Counted from the first letter of the stretch, positions 47,863-58,814 are shown. The stretch is 64,000 nucleotides of DNA from Polycladomyces zharkentensis (GCF_016938855.1 NZ_JAFHAP010000008.1:280-64279), one strand, 5' to 3'. Translations and numbers: made by a program. Notes: generated by a model not told the origin, from the sequence alone.

Positions 47863-48324
47863 TTGAGCCAGCAGGTAGTGGAAACGGTTGAACAGTTGGC
47901 GGCCCCCATTTTGGCAGCGGAAGGGCTGGAACTGGTCGACATCACGTTTCAAAAAGAGGGAAAGAACTGGTATTTGCGTCTGTTCATCGATAAAATCGAG
48001 GGGCGCGTCGACTTGGACGACATCAGCCGCGTCAGCGAAAAATTGAGTGAAGAATTGGACCGTGTTGATCCGATTCCCGGAGCCTATTTCCTGGAGGTCT
48101 CTTCGCCGGGGGCGGAACGACCGCTGAAAAAACCGCGGGATTTTGAGCGGGCAGTGGGAAAATTCGTTCACATCACCACGTTGGAGCCGGTCGCAGGGCG
48201 CAACAAGTTTGAGGGAACGTTGACCGCTTACGCGCCGGATGTGCTGACGGTCGAGGTCGAAGGCAAACCGGTGGAGATTCCGTTTGACAAAGTGTCGAAA
48301 GCACGGTTGGCCATTGTCTTTTAA
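47863..48324 (+). CDS. rimP: ribosome maturation factor RimP
   Basis: Needed for 30S assembly. The 153-residue product starts at TTG 47863, seven bases after AAGGAGGG; a frame start at 47788 lies inside the leader hairpin and is rejected. Typical segments are [37 protein letters not shown] and [14 protein letters not shown]. First gene of the rimP-nusA-ylxR-ylxQ-infB operon. Confidence 0.96.
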   Translation: MSQQVVETVEQLAAPILAAEGLELVDITFQKEGKNWYLRLFIDKIEGRVDLDDISRVSEKLSEELDRVDPIPGAYFLEVSSPGAERPLKKPRDFERAVGKFVHITTLEPVAGRNKFEGTLTAYAPDVLTVEVEGKPVEIPFDKVSKARLAIVF

Positions 48325-48347
48325 TCGAAGGGAGGAGAACGTTTCCG

Positions 48348-49454
48348 ATGAATGCAGAGTTCATCGAGGCCCTCAATCAGCTGGAAAAAGAGAAAGGCAT
48401 CAGCAAGGATGTGTTGATCGAGGCGCTGGAAGCCGCACTGATCTCCGGTTACAAACGCAATTTCCACTCCGCACAGAACGTGCGAGTGGACATCGACCGT
48501 GAAACCGGCGCGGTGCGTGTTTTTGCTCGGAAAACAGTCGTCGATGAGGTGACGGATCCGCGGTTGGAGATATCGTTGGAGGCCGCCAGGGAGATCAATC
48601 CCGCTTATCAGCTGGATGATATCGTCGAAATTGAAGTGACACCGAGAGATTTCGGGCGGATTGCCGCTCAGACCGCCAAACAGGTGGTCACTCAACGCAT
48701 TCGCGAGGCGGAGCGCAATATCATCTACGACCAATTTGTCGATCGCGAAGAGGATATCGTCACCGGCGTGGTGCAGCGGGCTGATCATCGCCATTATTAT
48801 ATCGACCTGGGCAAGGTGGAGGCGCTTCTGCCGTACAACGAAACAATGCCGGGTGAGCGCTTCAAACAGGGCGAACGGGTGAAAACGTACATCACCCGCG
48901 TCGAGAAATCGACCAAAGGACCGATGATCTATGTCTCCCGTACACATCCCGGACTTTTGAAACGGTTGTTCGAACTGGAAGTGCCGGAAATCTACGAAGG
49001 GATCGTCGAAATCAAGTCGGTGGCGAGAGAAGCCGGCTTCCGTTCCAAAATCGCGGTGTCGTCCCGGGATGAACAGGTGGACCCGGTCGGCGCTTGCGTG
49101 GGACATCGCGGCATGCGTGTACAGACTGTGGTGAATGAGCTGCGCGGAGAGAAAATCGACATTGTCCGCTACTCCGATGATCCGCAGGAATTCGTGGCCA
49201 ATGCGCTCAGTCCTTCCAAGGTGGTCAGTGTGGACATCCGGGAAGACGAGAAAGTGGCTCGCGTGGTCGTGCCGGACCATCAACTGTCGCTGGCCATCGG
49301 CAAAGAGGGGCAGAATGCCCGTCTGGCGGCCAAATTGACCGGTTGGAAGATCGACATCAAGAGCGAATCGGAAGCGTACGAAGAAGAAAATGTGGATGAG
49401 GTAACCGACACCTTGGAACCGGATGCGGAAACGGCGGAGGAAGAGAACGCATAA
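48348..49454 (+). CDS. nusA: transcription termination/antitermination factor NusA
   Basis: The 368-residue protein has the N-terminal RNA polymerase-binding domain (ALEAALISGYKRNF), an S1 domain (VTGVVQRADHRHYYIDLGKVEALLP) and two KH domains (DPVGACVGHRGMRV, LAIGKEGQNARLAAKLTGWKIDI). It ends in an acidic tail. It lacks the extra C-terminal repeats of proteobacterial NusA, as usual for Firmicutes. Confidence 0.98.
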   Translation: MNAEFIEALNQLEKEKGISKDVLIEALEAALISGYKRNFHSAQNVRVDIDRETGAVRVFARKTVVDEVTDPRLEISLEAAREINPAYQLDDIVEIEVTPRDFGRIAAQTAKQVVTQRIREAERNIIYDQFVDREEDIVTGVVQRADHRHYYIDLGKVEALLPYNETMPGERFKQGERVKTYITRVEKSTKGPMIYVSRTHPGLLKRLFELEVPEIYEGIVEIKSVAREAGFRSKIAVSSRDEQVDPVGACVGHRGMRVQTVVNELRGEKIDIVRYSDDPQEFVANALSPSKVVSVDIREDEKVARVVVPDHQLSLAIGKEGQNARLAAKLTGWKIDIKSESEAYEEENVDEVTDTLEPDAETAEEENA

Positions 49455-49503
49455 ACCTTCATCGTAACAACTTTCCATCCATCTGAAGGAGGTGGACGGA
49501 GCG

Positions 49504-49782
49504 ATGCGGACCAGAAAGGTTCCGATGCGCAAGTGTGTCGCATGTCAGGAAATGATGCCGAAAAAGGAACTGATTCGGGTGGTTCGGACACCTGAGCAAG
49601 AGATCCTGATTGACCCCACCGGGAAAAAATCGGGCCGGGGTGCTTATCTGTGCGGCAAGGAGGAGTGCTTCCGGCTGGCCAAAAAGAAAAAAGCATTGGA
49701 CCGGGCACTCAAAGTGCAGGTGGACGATTCGATCTACGACCGGTTACAAGAAGAATTGTCACGGGTGAAGTTGCATGGATAA
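49504..49782 (+). CDS. rnpM: RNase P modulator RnpM (YlxR)
   Basis: The 92-residue basic protein starts at ATG 49504 after GGAGGTGGAC. KVPMRKCVACQEMMPKKELIRVV and the GRGAYLC motif define the YlxR family. It binds the RNase P RNA in Bacillus and inhibits activity, according to recent work. Its last eight bases overlap the following L7Ae-type gene. Confidence 0.94.
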   Translation: MRTRKVPMRKCVACQEMMPKKELIRVVRTPEQEILIDPTGKKSGRGAYLCGKEECFRLAKKKKALDRALKVQVDDSIYDRLQEELSRVKLHG

Positions 49783-50071
49783 ACGGTTGCAACTGCTCGG
49801 ATTGGCACAGCGTGCGGGGAAAGTCGTGACCGGAGAGGAAGCGGTGTTGCGGGCCATCCGCTCGGGTCAAGCCGCCGCGGTGATCTTGGCGGAAGATGCT
49901 TCCGACAATACGCGGAAGCGGTTTGCCGATAAATGTTCATACTATGATGTTCCCCTCTGGCACATGGGAACACGGACTGAACTGGGAAGAGCGATCGGGA
50001 AGCCGGAACGGGTGGTGATTGCGCTCACTGACCCCGGTTTTGCCCGTGCGATGAGGCAGAAGGCAGAGTAA
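49775..50071 (+). CDS. ylxQ: L7Ae/L30e-family RNA-binding protein YlxQ
   Basis: The 98-residue protein shows LLGLAQRAGKVVTGEEAVLRAIRSGQAAAVILAEDAS, quoted by its ends, and a short L7Ae fold. The family binds kink-turn RNA; YlxQ's own target is not settled. It overlaps ylxR by eight bases and precedes infB by 18 bases. Confidence 0.94.
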   Translation: MDKRLQLLGLAQRAGKVVTGEEAVLRAIRSGQAAAVILAEDASDNTRKRFADKCSYYDVPLWHMGTRTELGRAIGKPERVVIALTDPGFARAMRQKAE

Positions 50072-50089
50072 CAGACGGGGGTGACGAGT

Positions 50090-52327
50090 TTGACCAAATT
50101 GCGTGTATACGAATACGCGAAACAGATGAATATGAGCAGTAAAGAAGTAATAACCATCCTGCAACGGATGAACATCAATGTGAACAATCATATGAGCGTG
50201 ATGGACGATCAAATGGTGCAAAAGGTGGAGCAGTTCATCAAAAAAGTGAAGGAGCAAAACGCTCCGGGCAAAGCGAAACCGTCCGGGGCGTCCGGCAACA
50301 AACGCCCGAACGGGTCGTCCAAAACACAAGGGGAAACCAAAGGACATCCAAAAGCGACGGAGCAAAAAAACATGGGTGGGAAGAACAAAGAGGCAAACAT
50401 GAAGAAACAACGGAACAAAGCATCAAACGACAACGGGGAAACGGTCGGAGTAAAAGGAAAATCATCGCGTAAAGGTGCGTTTGACAACCGCGACAGCGGC
50501 GGAAAAAAAGGACGGGGCAAAAAACAAAAAGACCGGAATCGCCGTCCTGCACAGGTGGAGAAACCGGCACCGAAACTGCCGTCGGAAATTGAGATTTCGG
50601 GACCGATGACGGTCGGTGAAGCAGCCAAATTGATGCGTCGGGAAGCTGCCGATGTGATCCGCAAGCTGATGGGACTCGGTGTGTTGGCCACCATCAACCA
50701 GGAAATCGATCCGGATACGATCACCCTGGTCGCGGAGGAATACGGCATCAAGGTAAAAGTCAAAGAACAGATCGACGAATCGGCCTTTGAGGAAATCGAA
50801 GAAGTCGATGCGCCGGAAGACTTGCAGGAGCGGCCGCCCGTGGTCACCATCATGGGGCACGTGGACCACGGAAAAACCACGCTGTTGGACACGATTCGCC
50901 ACTCCAACATCACGGCGGGAGAAGCCGGGGGCATCACCCAGCATATCGGGGCATACCAAGTGGAAGCCAACGGCAAGAAAATCACGTTCCTCGACACTCC
51001 GGGGCACGCCGCGTTCACGACGATGCGGGCACGCGGAGCCAAAGTGACGGACATCACCGTACTGGTCGTCGCTGCGGATGACGGTGTGATGCCACAGACC
51101 GTCGAAGCGATCAACCACGCCAAAGCGGCCGACGTGCCGATTATCGTGGCGGTGAACAAGATGGACAAACCGGATGCCAACCCGGACCGCGTCAAACAAC
51201 AATTGATGGAACACGGTTTGGTGCCGGAAGAATGGGGCGGCGACACCATTTTTGTTCCTGTGTCCGCACTCAAGGGTGAAGGGATCGACGAGCTTTTGGA
51301 AATGATTCTGCTCGTTGCGGAAGTGCAGGAATTGAAAGCCAACCCCAATAAACGTGCCCGCGGCGTCGTCATCGAAGCCGAGCTGGACAAGGGACGCGGA
51401 CCCGTCGCCACCGTGTTGGTGCAAAACGGGACGTTGCGTGTCGGCGACAGCATCGTGGCCGGCAACTATTTCGGTAAAGTGCGGGCGATGGTCAATGACC
51501 GCGGCCGCCGGGTCAAAGCGGCACCCCCGTCCACACCGGTGGAAATTTTGGGTTTGCAGGACGTGCCGAATGCCGGGGATGCGTTCATGGTCTTTGAAGA
51601 TGAGAAAAAAGCACGGGCCATCGCCGAAAAGCGGGCTGAGAAGCAGCGGCAACAGGAGCTGCGTGCGCAAAGTCGCGTCACGTTGGATGATCTGTACAAG
51701 CATATTCAGGAAGGCGAAGTGAAGGAGCTCAACATCATCATCAAGGCTGATGTGCAGGGTTCGGTGGAAGCGCTGCGCGGTGCCTTGGAGAAGATCGATG
51801 TCGAGGGGGTTCGGGTGAAGATCATCCACTCCGCCGTGGGTGCGATCACCGAATCCGACATCATCCTGGCATCCGCTTCCAATGCGATCATCATCGGTTT
51901 CAACGTCCGGCCGGAAACTAATGCCCGTGCCGCGGCGGAGCAGGAAAAAGTGGATATTCGTCTGCACCGCGTGATTTACGATGTGATCGAGGAAATCGAA
52001 GCGGCGATGAAGGGAATGCTGGACCCCGAATACGAAGAAAAAGTGGTCGGTTCGGCAGAAGTGCGCCAGATCTTCAAAGTCTCCCGGATCGGGACGATTG
52101 CCGGTTGCTACGTCACGGAGGGCAAAATCGTCCGCGACGGAAAAGTGCGCTTGATTCGCGACGGCATCGTGGTACACGAAGGGGAGATCGATACGCTGAA
52201 ACGCTTCAAAGACGATGTGCGTGAAGTTGCCCAAGGATACGAGTGCGGTTTAACCCTGAAAAACTTTAACGACATCAAAGAGGGCGATGTAGTCGAAGTG
52301 TACGTCATCCAAGAAGTGGAGCGGTGA
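50090..52327 (+). CDS. infB: translation initiation factor IF-2
   Basis: The 745-residue GTPase starts at TTG 50090 ([13 protein letters not shown]), which aligns with the start of other IF-2 proteins, and follows GGGGGTGA. A GTG at 50081 is inside that site. A lysine- and glycine-rich linker (about residues 60-155) precedes IF2_N. The G domain has [18 protein letters not shown] and [10 protein letters not shown]. The C-terminal fMet-tRNA domain is complete. The stop overlaps ylxP by four bases. Confidence 0.98.
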   Translation: MTKLRVYEYAKQMNMSSKEVITILQRMNINVNNHMSVMDDQMVQKVEQFIKKVKEQNAPGKAKPSGASGNKRPNGSSKTQGETKGHPKATEQKNMGGKNKEANMKKQRNKASNDNGETVGVKGKSSRKGAFDNRDSGGKKGRGKKQKDRNRRPAQVEKPAPKLPSEIEISGPMTVGEAAKLMRREAADVIRKLMGLGVLATINQEIDPDTITLVAEEYGIKVKVKEQIDESAFEEIEEVDAPEDLQERPPVVTIMGHVDHGKTTLLDTIRHSNITAGEAGGITQHIGAYQVEANGKKITFLDTPGHAAFTTMRARGAKVTDITVLVVAADDGVMPQTVEAINHAKAADVPIIVAVNKMDKPDANPDRVKQQLMEHGLVPEEWGGDTIFVPVSALKGEGIDELLEMILLVAEVQELKANPNKRARGVVIEAELDKGRGPVATVLVQNGTLRVGDSIVAGNYFGKVRAMVNDRGRRVKAAPPSTPVEILGLQDVPNAGDAFMVFEDEKKARAIAEKRAEKQRQQELRAQSRVTLDDLYKHIQEGEVKELNIIIKADVQGSVEALRGALEKIDVEGVRVKIIHSAVGAITESDIILASASNAIIIGFNVRPETNARAAAEQEKVDIRLHRVIYDVIEEIEAAMKGMLDPEYEEKVVGSAEVRQIFKVSRIGTIAGCYVTEGKIVRDGKVRLIRDGIVVHEGEIDTLKRFKDDVREVAQGYECGLTLKNFNDIKEGDVVEVYVIQEVER

Positions 52328-52611
52328 ACGTGTACGTCGGCATTCAGGAATGTGAGGGACGGATCATCGGTTCCACCTCGCTCAAAGAGAAGCGTCGGGT
52401 GATCAAGAGCGGGATCAGCCGGATTCAACACCGGTTCAACCTGTCGGTGGCGGAAGTCGGATTCCAGGACGACCGCCAACGCACCCGCCTTGCCATGGCC
52501 GGAGTCGGCTCCAGCAAAAAAGTGGTGGAACAGGAACTCCGGCAGGCTTTGCGCCTGCTGGAGGATTTGGATGGATTGGAAATATTGCACGCGGAACTAT
52601 CGTTCGTGTAG
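52324..52611 (+). CDS. ylxP: DUF503 protein YlxP
   Basis: The 95-residue protein starts at GTG 52324 within GTGA, overlapping the infB stop. [29 protein letters not shown] is the DUF503 signature (quoted by its ends). The protein lies between infB and rbfA in nearly all Bacilli; its function is unresolved, with a role in ribosome assembly often suggested from context. Confidence 0.93.
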   Translation: MNVYVGIQECEGRIIGSTSLKEKRRVIKSGISRIQHRFNLSVAEVGFQDDRQRTRLAMAGVGSSKKVVEQELRQALRLLEDLDGLEILHAELSFV

Positions 52612-52634
52612 ATCACCAGGAGGAGGTATCGGCG

Positions 52635-52994
52635 ATGGCTCGCATCCGCGTGAGTCGCGTCGGCGAACAGATCAAAAAAGAGTTGAGCCAGATTTTGCAA
52701 CAGGAACTGAAAGACCCCCGCATCGGGTTTGTTACGATTACATCGGTTGAAATGAGCGGGGATCTTCAACACGCCAAAATATATGTCAGCGTCATGGGTG
52801 ACGAAGAGCAGAAGAAAAACACCTTGGCTGCTTTGAACAAAGCCAAGGGCTTTATCCGGTCCGAGCTCGGGCGCCGCATTGCCCTGCGTCATACGCCCGA
52901 GCTGGTTTTCAAGGTGGATGAATCGATCGAACACGGTCAATACATCAATCAATTGTTGAGAGAAGTGAAGACGGATGATGCGGGAAACCGGTAA
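52635..52994 (+). CDS. rbfA: ribosome-binding factor A
   Basis: The 119-residue KH-type protein assists 16S rRNA maturation and cold adaptation. [44 protein letters not shown] (quoted in part) and [17 protein letters not shown] are typical. AGGAGGT precedes ATG 52635. The 3' end overlaps nrnA by 20 bases. Confidence 0.97.
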   Translation: MARIRVSRVGEQIKKELSQILQQELKDPRIGFVTITSVEMSGDLQHAKIYVSVMGDEEQKKNTLAALNKAKGFIRSELGRRIALRHTPELVFKVDESIEHGQYINQLLREVKTDDAGNR

Positions 52995-53970
52995 TCAATT
53001 GGAGGCGGCCACCCGTTTCGTTCAGGACGCTGACCGGATTCTCGTGGTTTCCCATGTCAATCCCGACGGCGACGCGATCGGTTCGACCTTGGCCGTCGGG
53101 CAAATCCTGAAACAATTGGGAAAACGTTACATGATGGTCAACGAATCCGCCATCCCGCAGAAATATCAATTTCTCCCGGATTGCGACCAAATCCGGTCCC
53201 CGGAAGATCTTCGCACCGAGGCGCCGTTTTCCCATGTAATCGCAGTGGATGCGGCGGATGCGGATCGCATGGGGGAGTGTCGGAAGCTGTTCGTACGGGA
53301 CGTGCACATACTCAACATCGACCATCACGCCACCAATGACCGCTTCGGCACGGTCAACGTGGTCATCCCGGATGCGGCGGCGACGGCACAAGTGCTGTAC
53401 GATTGGGTCGAAGAGATGGGATTGGAGTGGACCCGGGAGTTGGCCACCTGCATTTATACCGGGTTATTGACCGACACGGGCGGTTTTCGTTACGCCAACA
53501 CCACCCCTCGGGTGATGAACCAGGCAGCCCACCTGATTGACCGGAAAGTGGAAGCGCACCGGATTGCGGAGGAAGTGTTGGAAACCACTACGTTGGCGCA
53601 TTTGCAGTTGTTGCGCAAAGCGTTGGAAACGCTGCGCCTGTCCAAAGACGGGCAGATCGCTTGGATGTGGATCCGCCGGCGAGACATCGAAGCGACGGGA
53701 GCCAAAGAAGAGGATTGGGACGGCATCGTCAATTACGCCCGTAATGTGGTGGGGGTCGATGTGGGCATTCTGTTCCGTGAAGTCAATGAGAAAACAATCC
53801 GTGTCAGTTTTCGCTCGCGCAGAATCGTGGATGTCGGCGCATTGGCCCAGACGTTGGGCGGAGGTGGTCATGCACGGGCGGCCGGCTGCACGATCATGGG
53901 AAGCGCCGGGGAAGTGGAACGGCAAGTGTTGCAAAAGGTGGCCAGCGCCCTGCGGCGCGTGGTGTCATGA
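52975..53970 (+). CDS. nrnA: DHH-family oligoribonuclease/pAp phosphatase NrnA
   Basis: Degrades very short RNAs and 3'-phosphoadenosine-5'-phosphate. The 331-residue protein (or 330 if the second ATG at 52978 is used) has the metal motifs [33 protein letters not shown] and the C-terminal DHHA1 loop [10 protein letters not shown]. It sits between rbfA and truB, overlapping rbfA by 20 bases and truB by four. Confidence 0.96.
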   Translation: MMRETGNQLEAATRFVQDADRILVVSHVNPDGDAIGSTLAVGQILKQLGKRYMMVNESAIPQKYQFLPDCDQIRSPEDLRTEAPFSHVIAVDAADADRMGECRKLFVRDVHILNIDHHATNDRFGTVNVVIPDAAATAQVLYDWVEEMGLEWTRELATCIYTGLLTDTGGFRYANTTPRVMNQAAHLIDRKVEAHRIAEEVLETTTLAHLQLLRKALETLRLSKDGQIAWMWIRRRDIEATGAKEEDWDGIVNYARNVVGVDVGILFREVNEKTIRVSFRSRRIVDVGALAQTLGGGGHARAAGCTIMGSAGEVERQVLQKVASALRRVVS

Positions 53971-54878
53971 CGATTCACGGCATCATTCCCGTGCATAAAG
54001 CCCCCGGCATGACTTCCCATGATGTGGTGGCCCGCATCCGCAAGCTGACGGGACAAAAGCGCGTCGGCCACACCGGTACGCTGGACCCCGACGTGGAGGG
54101 TGTTCTTCCCGTATGTGTGGGACAAGCCACGCGAATCGTGGAGTATATTCAGGAATTGCCCAAACAGTATCTCGGTACCATGGTACTGGGCCGTTCCACC
54201 GACACGGAGGACGCCTCGGGGGAAGTGGTGGAGGATCGTCCCGTCGATCGCGTCGATCCCGCCGATATAAACGAGGCGTTCCGGCGTTTCCACGGCACCA
54301 TCACGCAAGTTCCACCGATGTTTTCGGCGGTGAAGGTAAAGGGAAAACGATTGTATGAGTTGGCGCGCGAAGGAAAGGAAGTCAAACGCCCGGCCAGACA
54401 GGTGACCATCTATCGCTTGCACGCTACCCGGATTCAGCCGGAAGGACCCTATCCCGAAGTGGACTTCGATGTCACCTGCTCCCGAGGAACTTATGTGCGA
54501 ACGCTGTGTGTCGACATCGGCAAAGCGTTGGGATATCCCGCTCATATGGCCCGCTTGACCCGGGTGAGGAGTGGCCCTTTTGTCTTGGAGGACGCAGTGA
54601 CATTGGAAGAATTGGCGGAAGTGGCGGCGGATGGAAAATGGGAGGAAGTGCTCCATCCGATCGATGCGGTATTGGGCCATTTTCCGGCTGTCGTGGTGTC
54701 CGGGCGGGACGAATCCGGTGTGTTGAACGGACAGCCCCTTGAATGCGAACCGTTCGAAGGATGCGACCCGGAAGGGCGTCTGATCCGGGTTTACGGTGAC
54801 ACACACGGTTTTTGCGGTATTTACCGGTTGAATAACGACGGTGTTGCTTTGGCAGAAAAAGTGTTCCGGAATGGGTGA
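53967..54878 (+). CDS. truB: tRNA pseudouridine-55 synthase
   Basis: The 303-residue protein has HKAPGMTSHDVVARIRKL and the catalytic aspartate in GHTGTLDPDVEGVL. The usual alanine after DP is aspartate-valine here, which leaves the catalytic residue intact. RGTYVRTLCVDIGKALG follows, and the PUA-like C-terminus is present. It overlaps the nrnA stop as ATGA. Confidence 0.97.
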   Translation: MTIHGIIPVHKAPGMTSHDVVARIRKLTGQKRVGHTGTLDPDVEGVLPVCVGQATRIVEYIQELPKQYLGTMVLGRSTDTEDASGEVVEDRPVDRVDPADINEAFRRFHGTITQVPPMFSAVKVKGKRLYELAREGKEVKRPARQVTIYRLHATRIQPEGPYPEVDFDVTCSRGTYVRTLCVDIGKALGYPAHMARLTRVRSGPFVLEDAVTLEELAEVAADGKWEEVLHPIDAVLGHFPAVVVSGRDESGVLNGQPLECEPFEGCDPEGRLIRVYGDTHGFCGIYRLNNDGVALAEKVFRNG

Positions 54879-54884
54879 GGCGAC

Positions 54885-55844
54885 ATGGAGACGATTCATC
54901 TGCAATATCCGTTACATTCCAATCAACCCGTGCCACCGGTGGCGTTGGCAATCGGCTATTTTGACGGTGTCCATCGGGGACATCAGGCAGTGATTCGGCA
55001 AGCCCGGCGGATGGCGCAAGAGCGGGGGATCCAAACAGCGGTGATGACATTCCATCCCCATCCCAGGGAAGTGTTGGGCCGGGTCAAGATGTCCCGATAC
55101 CTCACCCCCCTTCCGGAAAAGCTGGAACAGTTTGCGCAACTGGGAGTGGACCGGACGTATGTGATGAGGTTTGACCGGGATTTCGCCGGCCTTTCCAGGG
55201 AATCATTCGTGGAAGAAGTGTTGATCCCGCTCCGCGTACAGGCGGTCGCCGTCGGGTTCAACTTTCGGTTTGGCCACCGTGCGCAAGGGTGCGCGCAAGA
55301 TCTGGGCGTATTGGCAAAAAACCGATTCCTTGCCCAAGTGGTCATGCCGGTAGGGGTTGAGGGCGTCACCGTCAGCAGCACACATCTGCGCCATGCACTG
55401 GGCAACGGGGAAATCGAGTTGGCTCGTCGCATACTGGGACGTCCCTATACCGTGAAGGGAACGGTGGTCCACGGTGACAAGCGGGGGCGAACCATCGGCT
55501 TTCCGACGGCCAATGTGCAACCAGCGGAACCGTATCTGATTCCCAAAAACGGGGTCTATGTGGTACAAGTGCGGCGGAATGGCCGGATCGAGACCGGCGT
55601 CATGAACATCGGGACCCGTCCGACCTTTGATGATCCCGTTCCGCGGCATACATTGGAAGTGCATCTGTTCGACGTGAACGAAGATCTGTACGGTCAAACC
55701 CTGGAAGTGGCGTTCCTCCATTTTCTGCGGGAAGAAAAACGATTTGATTCCGTGGATGCACTGGTCAAACAGATTCAGGAGGATGTCGCCCAGGCACGCA
55801 ACTGGTTGACGACCCACGGATGGATTGGCCAACAAATGGGATAG
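54885..55844 (+). CDS. ribF: bifunctional riboflavin kinase / FAD synthetase
   Basis: The 319-residue enzyme makes FMN and FAD. The N-terminal adenylyltransferase half has LAIGYFDGVHRGHQAVI and NFRFGHRAQG. The C-terminal riboflavin kinase half has GDKRGRTIGFPTANVQP and MNIGTRPTF. In Bacillus it is named ribC. It is six bases from truB, and its stop codon is followed at once by a GGGGCGTGTC sequence. Confidence 0.97.
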   Translation: METIHLQYPLHSNQPVPPVALAIGYFDGVHRGHQAVIRQARRMAQERGIQTAVMTFHPHPREVLGRVKMSRYLTPLPEKLEQFAQLGVDRTYVMRFDRDFAGLSRESFVEEVLIPLRVQAVAVGFNFRFGHRAQGCAQDLGVLAKNRFLAQVVMPVGVEGVTVSSTHLRHALGNGEIELARRILGRPYTVKGTVVHGDKRGRTIGFPTANVQPAEPYLIPKNGVYVVQVRRNGRIETGVMNIGTRPTFDDPVPRHTLEVHLFDVNEDLYGQTLEVAFLHFLREEKRFDSVDALVKQIQEDVAQARNWLTTHGWIGQQMG

Positions 55845-55970
55845 GGGCGTGTCGCAACTCACCTTGGCGAACCTCCCGGCCCGACACGGGGTACGCACCG
55901 GCAGGTTATTGCCAGGCAAAGTGTATTTTGCCCGCGTTTTAAGCCCGCTTCCCGGAAAGGAACGGGTGAA
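55844..55970. repeat. possible partial relative of the MITE-like elements
   Basis: The block begins GGGGCGTGTC (55844-55853) and then reaches CCCGACACGG after about 28 bases, the same start and subterminal motif as element C. It lacks the CTGGTGAA part, and no matching right end was found. It may be a decayed copy or only a short chance match. It sits in the 316-nt gap before rpsO. Confidence 0.3.
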
Positions 55971-56030
55971 GTGAACCGGAAAATCGAGGGTAAAAATTCA
56001 TTTCGGGAGTACCATTTTGCATCGTACTTA

Positions 56031-56160
56031 TGTTATACTGTTATTCGGCACTTCGAACGTATGGGTTCGATGTGACAACAGACCCTGGCGCGGGTGATCG
56101 AGTCACCTCGGCGATGACCTGGGCTATGGGCATACGCAATCAAAAGGAGGTGAAACGGCG
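56031..56160 (+). promoter_or_regulatory. rpsO promoter and structured leader
   Basis: An extended -10, TGTTATACT (56031-56039), lacks a good -35. The roughly 115-nt leader contains GGGTGA/TCACC (about 56093-56108) and a long-range pairing CGTATG (56058-56063) with CATACG (56131-56136) just before the ribosome site. S15 is known to autoregulate through such leaders in Bacilli, so an S15-binding leader is likely. Confidence 0.6.
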
Positions 56161-56430
56161 ATGAGCTTGAGCCAAGAACGGAAGCGCGAAATCATCGACG
56201 AGTTCAAAACGCACGAGAACGACACCGGATCCCCGGAAGTGCAAATCGCCATTTTGACGCAACGGATCAATGAACTCAACGAGCATCTGAAGAAGCACAA
56301 AAAAGACCACCATTCCCGTCGCGGTCTCTTGAAAATGGTGGGGCATCGCCGGAACTTGCTCAACTACCTGAAAAAGAAGGACATTGCGCGTTACCGTCAA
56401 TTGATTGAAAAACTGGGATTGCGTCGGTGA
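56161..56430 (+). CDS. rpsO: 30S ribosomal protein S15
   Basis: The 89-residue protein shows [23 protein letters not shown] (quoted by its ends), [24 protein letters not shown] and the final [27 protein letters not shown] precedes ATG 56161. A strong terminator follows before pnp. Confidence 0.99.
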   Translation: MSLSQERKREIIDEFKTHENDTGSPEVQIAILTQRINELNEHLKKHKKDHHSRRGLLKMVGHRRNLLNYLKKKDIARYRQLIEKLGLRR

Positions 56431-56431
56431 C

Positions 56432-56459
56432 AAAAAGCGGGGTATTCCCCGCTTTTTTC
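56432..56459. terminator. terminator of rpsO
   Basis: AAAAAGCGGGG pairs with CCCCGCTTTTTT. Confidence 0.93.
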
Positions 56460-56553
56460 AGTAGATGCCCTCTAAAACCACAGGGGGCAGGAAATACTGG
56501 TTAGATGAAGAAATTTAGCAATGTGCTGTTTGAGAGGAGGATACGTACTCGCT

Positions 56554-58656
56554 ATGGAACCTGCAAAATTTGAGACAGAATTGGCCGGAAGGCGACTTGT
56601 CCTGGAATTTGGCAGCTACGCCAATCAGGCCAATGGTTCGGTCCTGGTGCGATATGGAGATACAGTGGTCCTCGCGACGGCGGTAGCCTCCAAAGAGCCG
56701 AGGGACACCGACTTTTTCCCGCTGACGGTCAACTACGAAGAGCGTTTGTACGCGGTCGGCAAGATCCCCGGCGGTTTTATCAAACGGGAAGGACGGCCGA
56801 GCGAAAAAGCGGTGTTGGCCAGCCGGTTGATCGACCGACCGATTCGGCCGCTGTTTCCGGATGGTTTCAGGAACGAGGTGCAAGTGGTTTGCTTGGTCCT
56901 GTCGGTCGATCAGGATTGTTCATCCGAGATTGCCGCGATGATCGGCGCATCCGCCGCGCTGTCGGTTTCTGACATCCCGTTTGCAGGCCCGATTGCCGGC
57001 GTGATCGTCGGACGGGTGGACGGGAAGCTGGTAATCAACCCGACAGTGGAACAGATGGAAAAAAGCGACATGCATCTCGTGGTGGCCGGTACGAAAGATG
57101 CTATCAACATGGTGGAGGCCGGGTCCGACGAGGTGCCGGAAGAAGACATCCTCGAAGCGATTCTCTACGGCCATGAGACGGTGCGTCGACTGGTCGAGTT
57201 TCAGGAGGAAGTCGTCCGAGCGATCGGCAAGGAGAAAATGGTGCCCGAGCTGTACGAGGTGCCGGAAGAGCTGGAGCGTCGCGTTCACGAGATGGCGACG
57301 GACCGGTTGATCCAGGCGGCGCAGATCGTGGAGAAACAGGAACGGCAAAACGCGATCGATGCGATCAATCAGGAAGTGCTGGAGGCACTTGCGGAGGAAT
57401 ATCCGGAGCAGGAAGCGGATATCCTCAATGTGCTGCATGACATTCTCAAAAAAGAAGTGCGCCGCATGATTCTCGAGGAAGGCAAACGGCCCGACGGACG
57501 GACCGCAGAAGAGATCCGACCGTTATCCAGCGAAGTTCACATTTTGCCGCGCACGCACGGTTCCGGTCTGTTCCGGCGGGGTCAGACGCAAGTGCTCAGT
57601 GTGTGTACCCTGGGTGCGCTGGGAGATGTGCAGATTTTGGACGGTTTGGATTTGGAGGAGTCCAAGCGGTTCATGCACCATTACAATTTCCCGCCTTTCA
57701 GCGTCGGCGAGGCACGACCGATACGGGCGCCGGGACGGAGGGAAATCGGCCACGGTGCGTTGGGTGAACGCGCGTTGGAGCCCGTCATTCCTTCTGAGGA
57801 CGAATTCCCCTACACCATCCGGTTGGTATCGGAAGTGCTGGAGTCCAACGGTTCCACCTCCCAGGCCAGCATTTGTGCATCCACGTTGGCGTTGATGGAT
57901 GCGGGTGTACCGATCAAGGCTCCGGTGGCCGGTATCGCGATGGGATTGGTCAAAGAGGGCGACCGGGTGGCGGTGCTGACGGACATCCAGGGCATGGAAG
58001 ACCACTTGGGTGACATGGACTTCAAAGTGGCCGGTACACGCAAAGGGGTCACCGCCCTGCAGATGGACATCAAGATTGAAGGCATCAACCGTGACATCTT
58101 GAAAGCGGCGTTGGAGCAGGCACGCAAGGCTCGGATGAAGATCTTGGACAACATGGCGCAAGCGATCGCAGAACCGCGCAAAGAGTTGTCGCCTTACGCC
58201 CCGAAAATCCTGACGATGCGCATCCATCCCGACAAGATCCGCGATGTGATCGGACCGAGCGGTCGTGTGATCAACCGCATCATCGACGAAACGGGCGTCA
58301 AAATCGACATCGAACAAGACGGTCGCATCTACATCGCTTCCACCGATCCGAAACAAAACGAAGCAGCCAAGAAAATCATCGAAGACCTGGTGCGCGAGGT
58401 GGAAGTGGGCGAAACGTATCTCGGTACAGTCAAGCGGGTGGAGAAATACGGCGCCTTCGTCGAGGTCCTTCCGGGCAAGGAAGGTTTGGTCCACATCTCG
58501 CAACTGGCTGAAAATCGGGTGGCCAAAGTGTCGGATGTCGTGAAAGTGGGAGACACGATTCTGGTCAAGGTAACGGAGATCGACGACCAGGGACGGATCA
58601 ACCTGTCGCGCAAAGCGGTATTGAAGGAGCAGCCCAACATCAAGATCAAGAACTGA
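56554..58656 (+). CDS. pnp: polyribonucleotide nucleotidyltransferase (PNPase)
   Basis: The 700-residue phosphorolytic 3'-5' exoribonuclease has two RNase PH domains (the second with [16 protein letters not shown]-type sequence), KH ([20 protein letters not shown]) and S1 ([30 protein letters not shown]). The ATG at 56554 is 14 bases after GAGGAGG, which is long, but no better start is visible. Two terminators follow. Confidence 0.97.
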   Translation: MEPAKFETELAGRRLVLEFGSYANQANGSVLVRYGDTVVLATAVASKEPRDTDFFPLTVNYEERLYAVGKIPGGFIKREGRPSEKAVLASRLIDRPIRPLFPDGFRNEVQVVCLVLSVDQDCSSEIAAMIGASAALSVSDIPFAGPIAGVIVGRVDGKLVINPTVEQMEKSDMHLVVAGTKDAINMVEAGSDEVPEEDILEAILYGHETVRRLVEFQEEVVRAIGKEKMVPELYEVPEELERRVHEMATDRLIQAAQIVEKQERQNAIDAINQEVLEALAEEYPEQEADILNVLHDILKKEVRRMILEEGKRPDGRTAEEIRPLSSEVHILPRTHGSGLFRRGQTQVLSVCTLGALGDVQILDGLDLEESKRFMHHYNFPPFSVGEARPIRAPGRREIGHGALGERALEPVIPSEDEFPYTIRLVSEVLESNGSTSQASICASTLALMDAGVPIKAPVAGIAMGLVKEGDRVAVLTDIQGMEDHLGDMDFKVAGTRKGVTALQMDIKIEGINRDILKAALEQARKARMKILDNMAQAIAEPRKELSPYAPKILTMRIHPDKIRDVIGPSGRVINRIIDETGVKIDIEQDGRIYIASTDPKQNEAAKKIIEDLVREVEVGETYLGTVKRVEKYGAFVEVLPGKEGLVHISQLAENRVAKVSDVVKVGDTILVKVTEIDDQGRINLSRKAVLKEQPNIKIKN

Positions 58657-58660
58657 ACAG

Positions 58661-58738
58661 GGTCCCGTTTCCCCGCCCGACGGGGCGGACCCGGAATTTT
58701 TCAAAAAAGAGTCAGAGCCGATCTGCCTCTTTTTTATT
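58661..58738 (+). terminator. two successive terminators after pnp
   Basis: The first pairs GGGTCC with GGACCC around a CCCCGCC-type inner stem and is followed by AATTTTTC. The second (58704-58738) pairs AGAG-CAGA with TCTG-CTCT, flanked by A-run and T-run. Confidence 0.75.
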
Positions 58739-58756
58739 TGTTCGCGTACAAGCTTC

Positions 58757-58786
58757 GCATAGGGTGAGGATCGCCTGCATACGTTA
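58757..58786 (+). promoter_or_regulatory. candidate sporulation (sigma-E type) promoter of ylxY
   Basis: GCATA (58757-58761) and CATACGTTA (58778-58786) are 16 bases apart. They fit the mother-cell sigma-E -35 (ATA core) and the CATA-n3-TA -10 used by sigma-E and sigma-K. The downstream gene belongs to a sporulation-linked family. Confidence 0.55.
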
Positions 58787-58814
58787 GTACCAGCCCGGAC
58801 GGGAGGTGCTTTCG

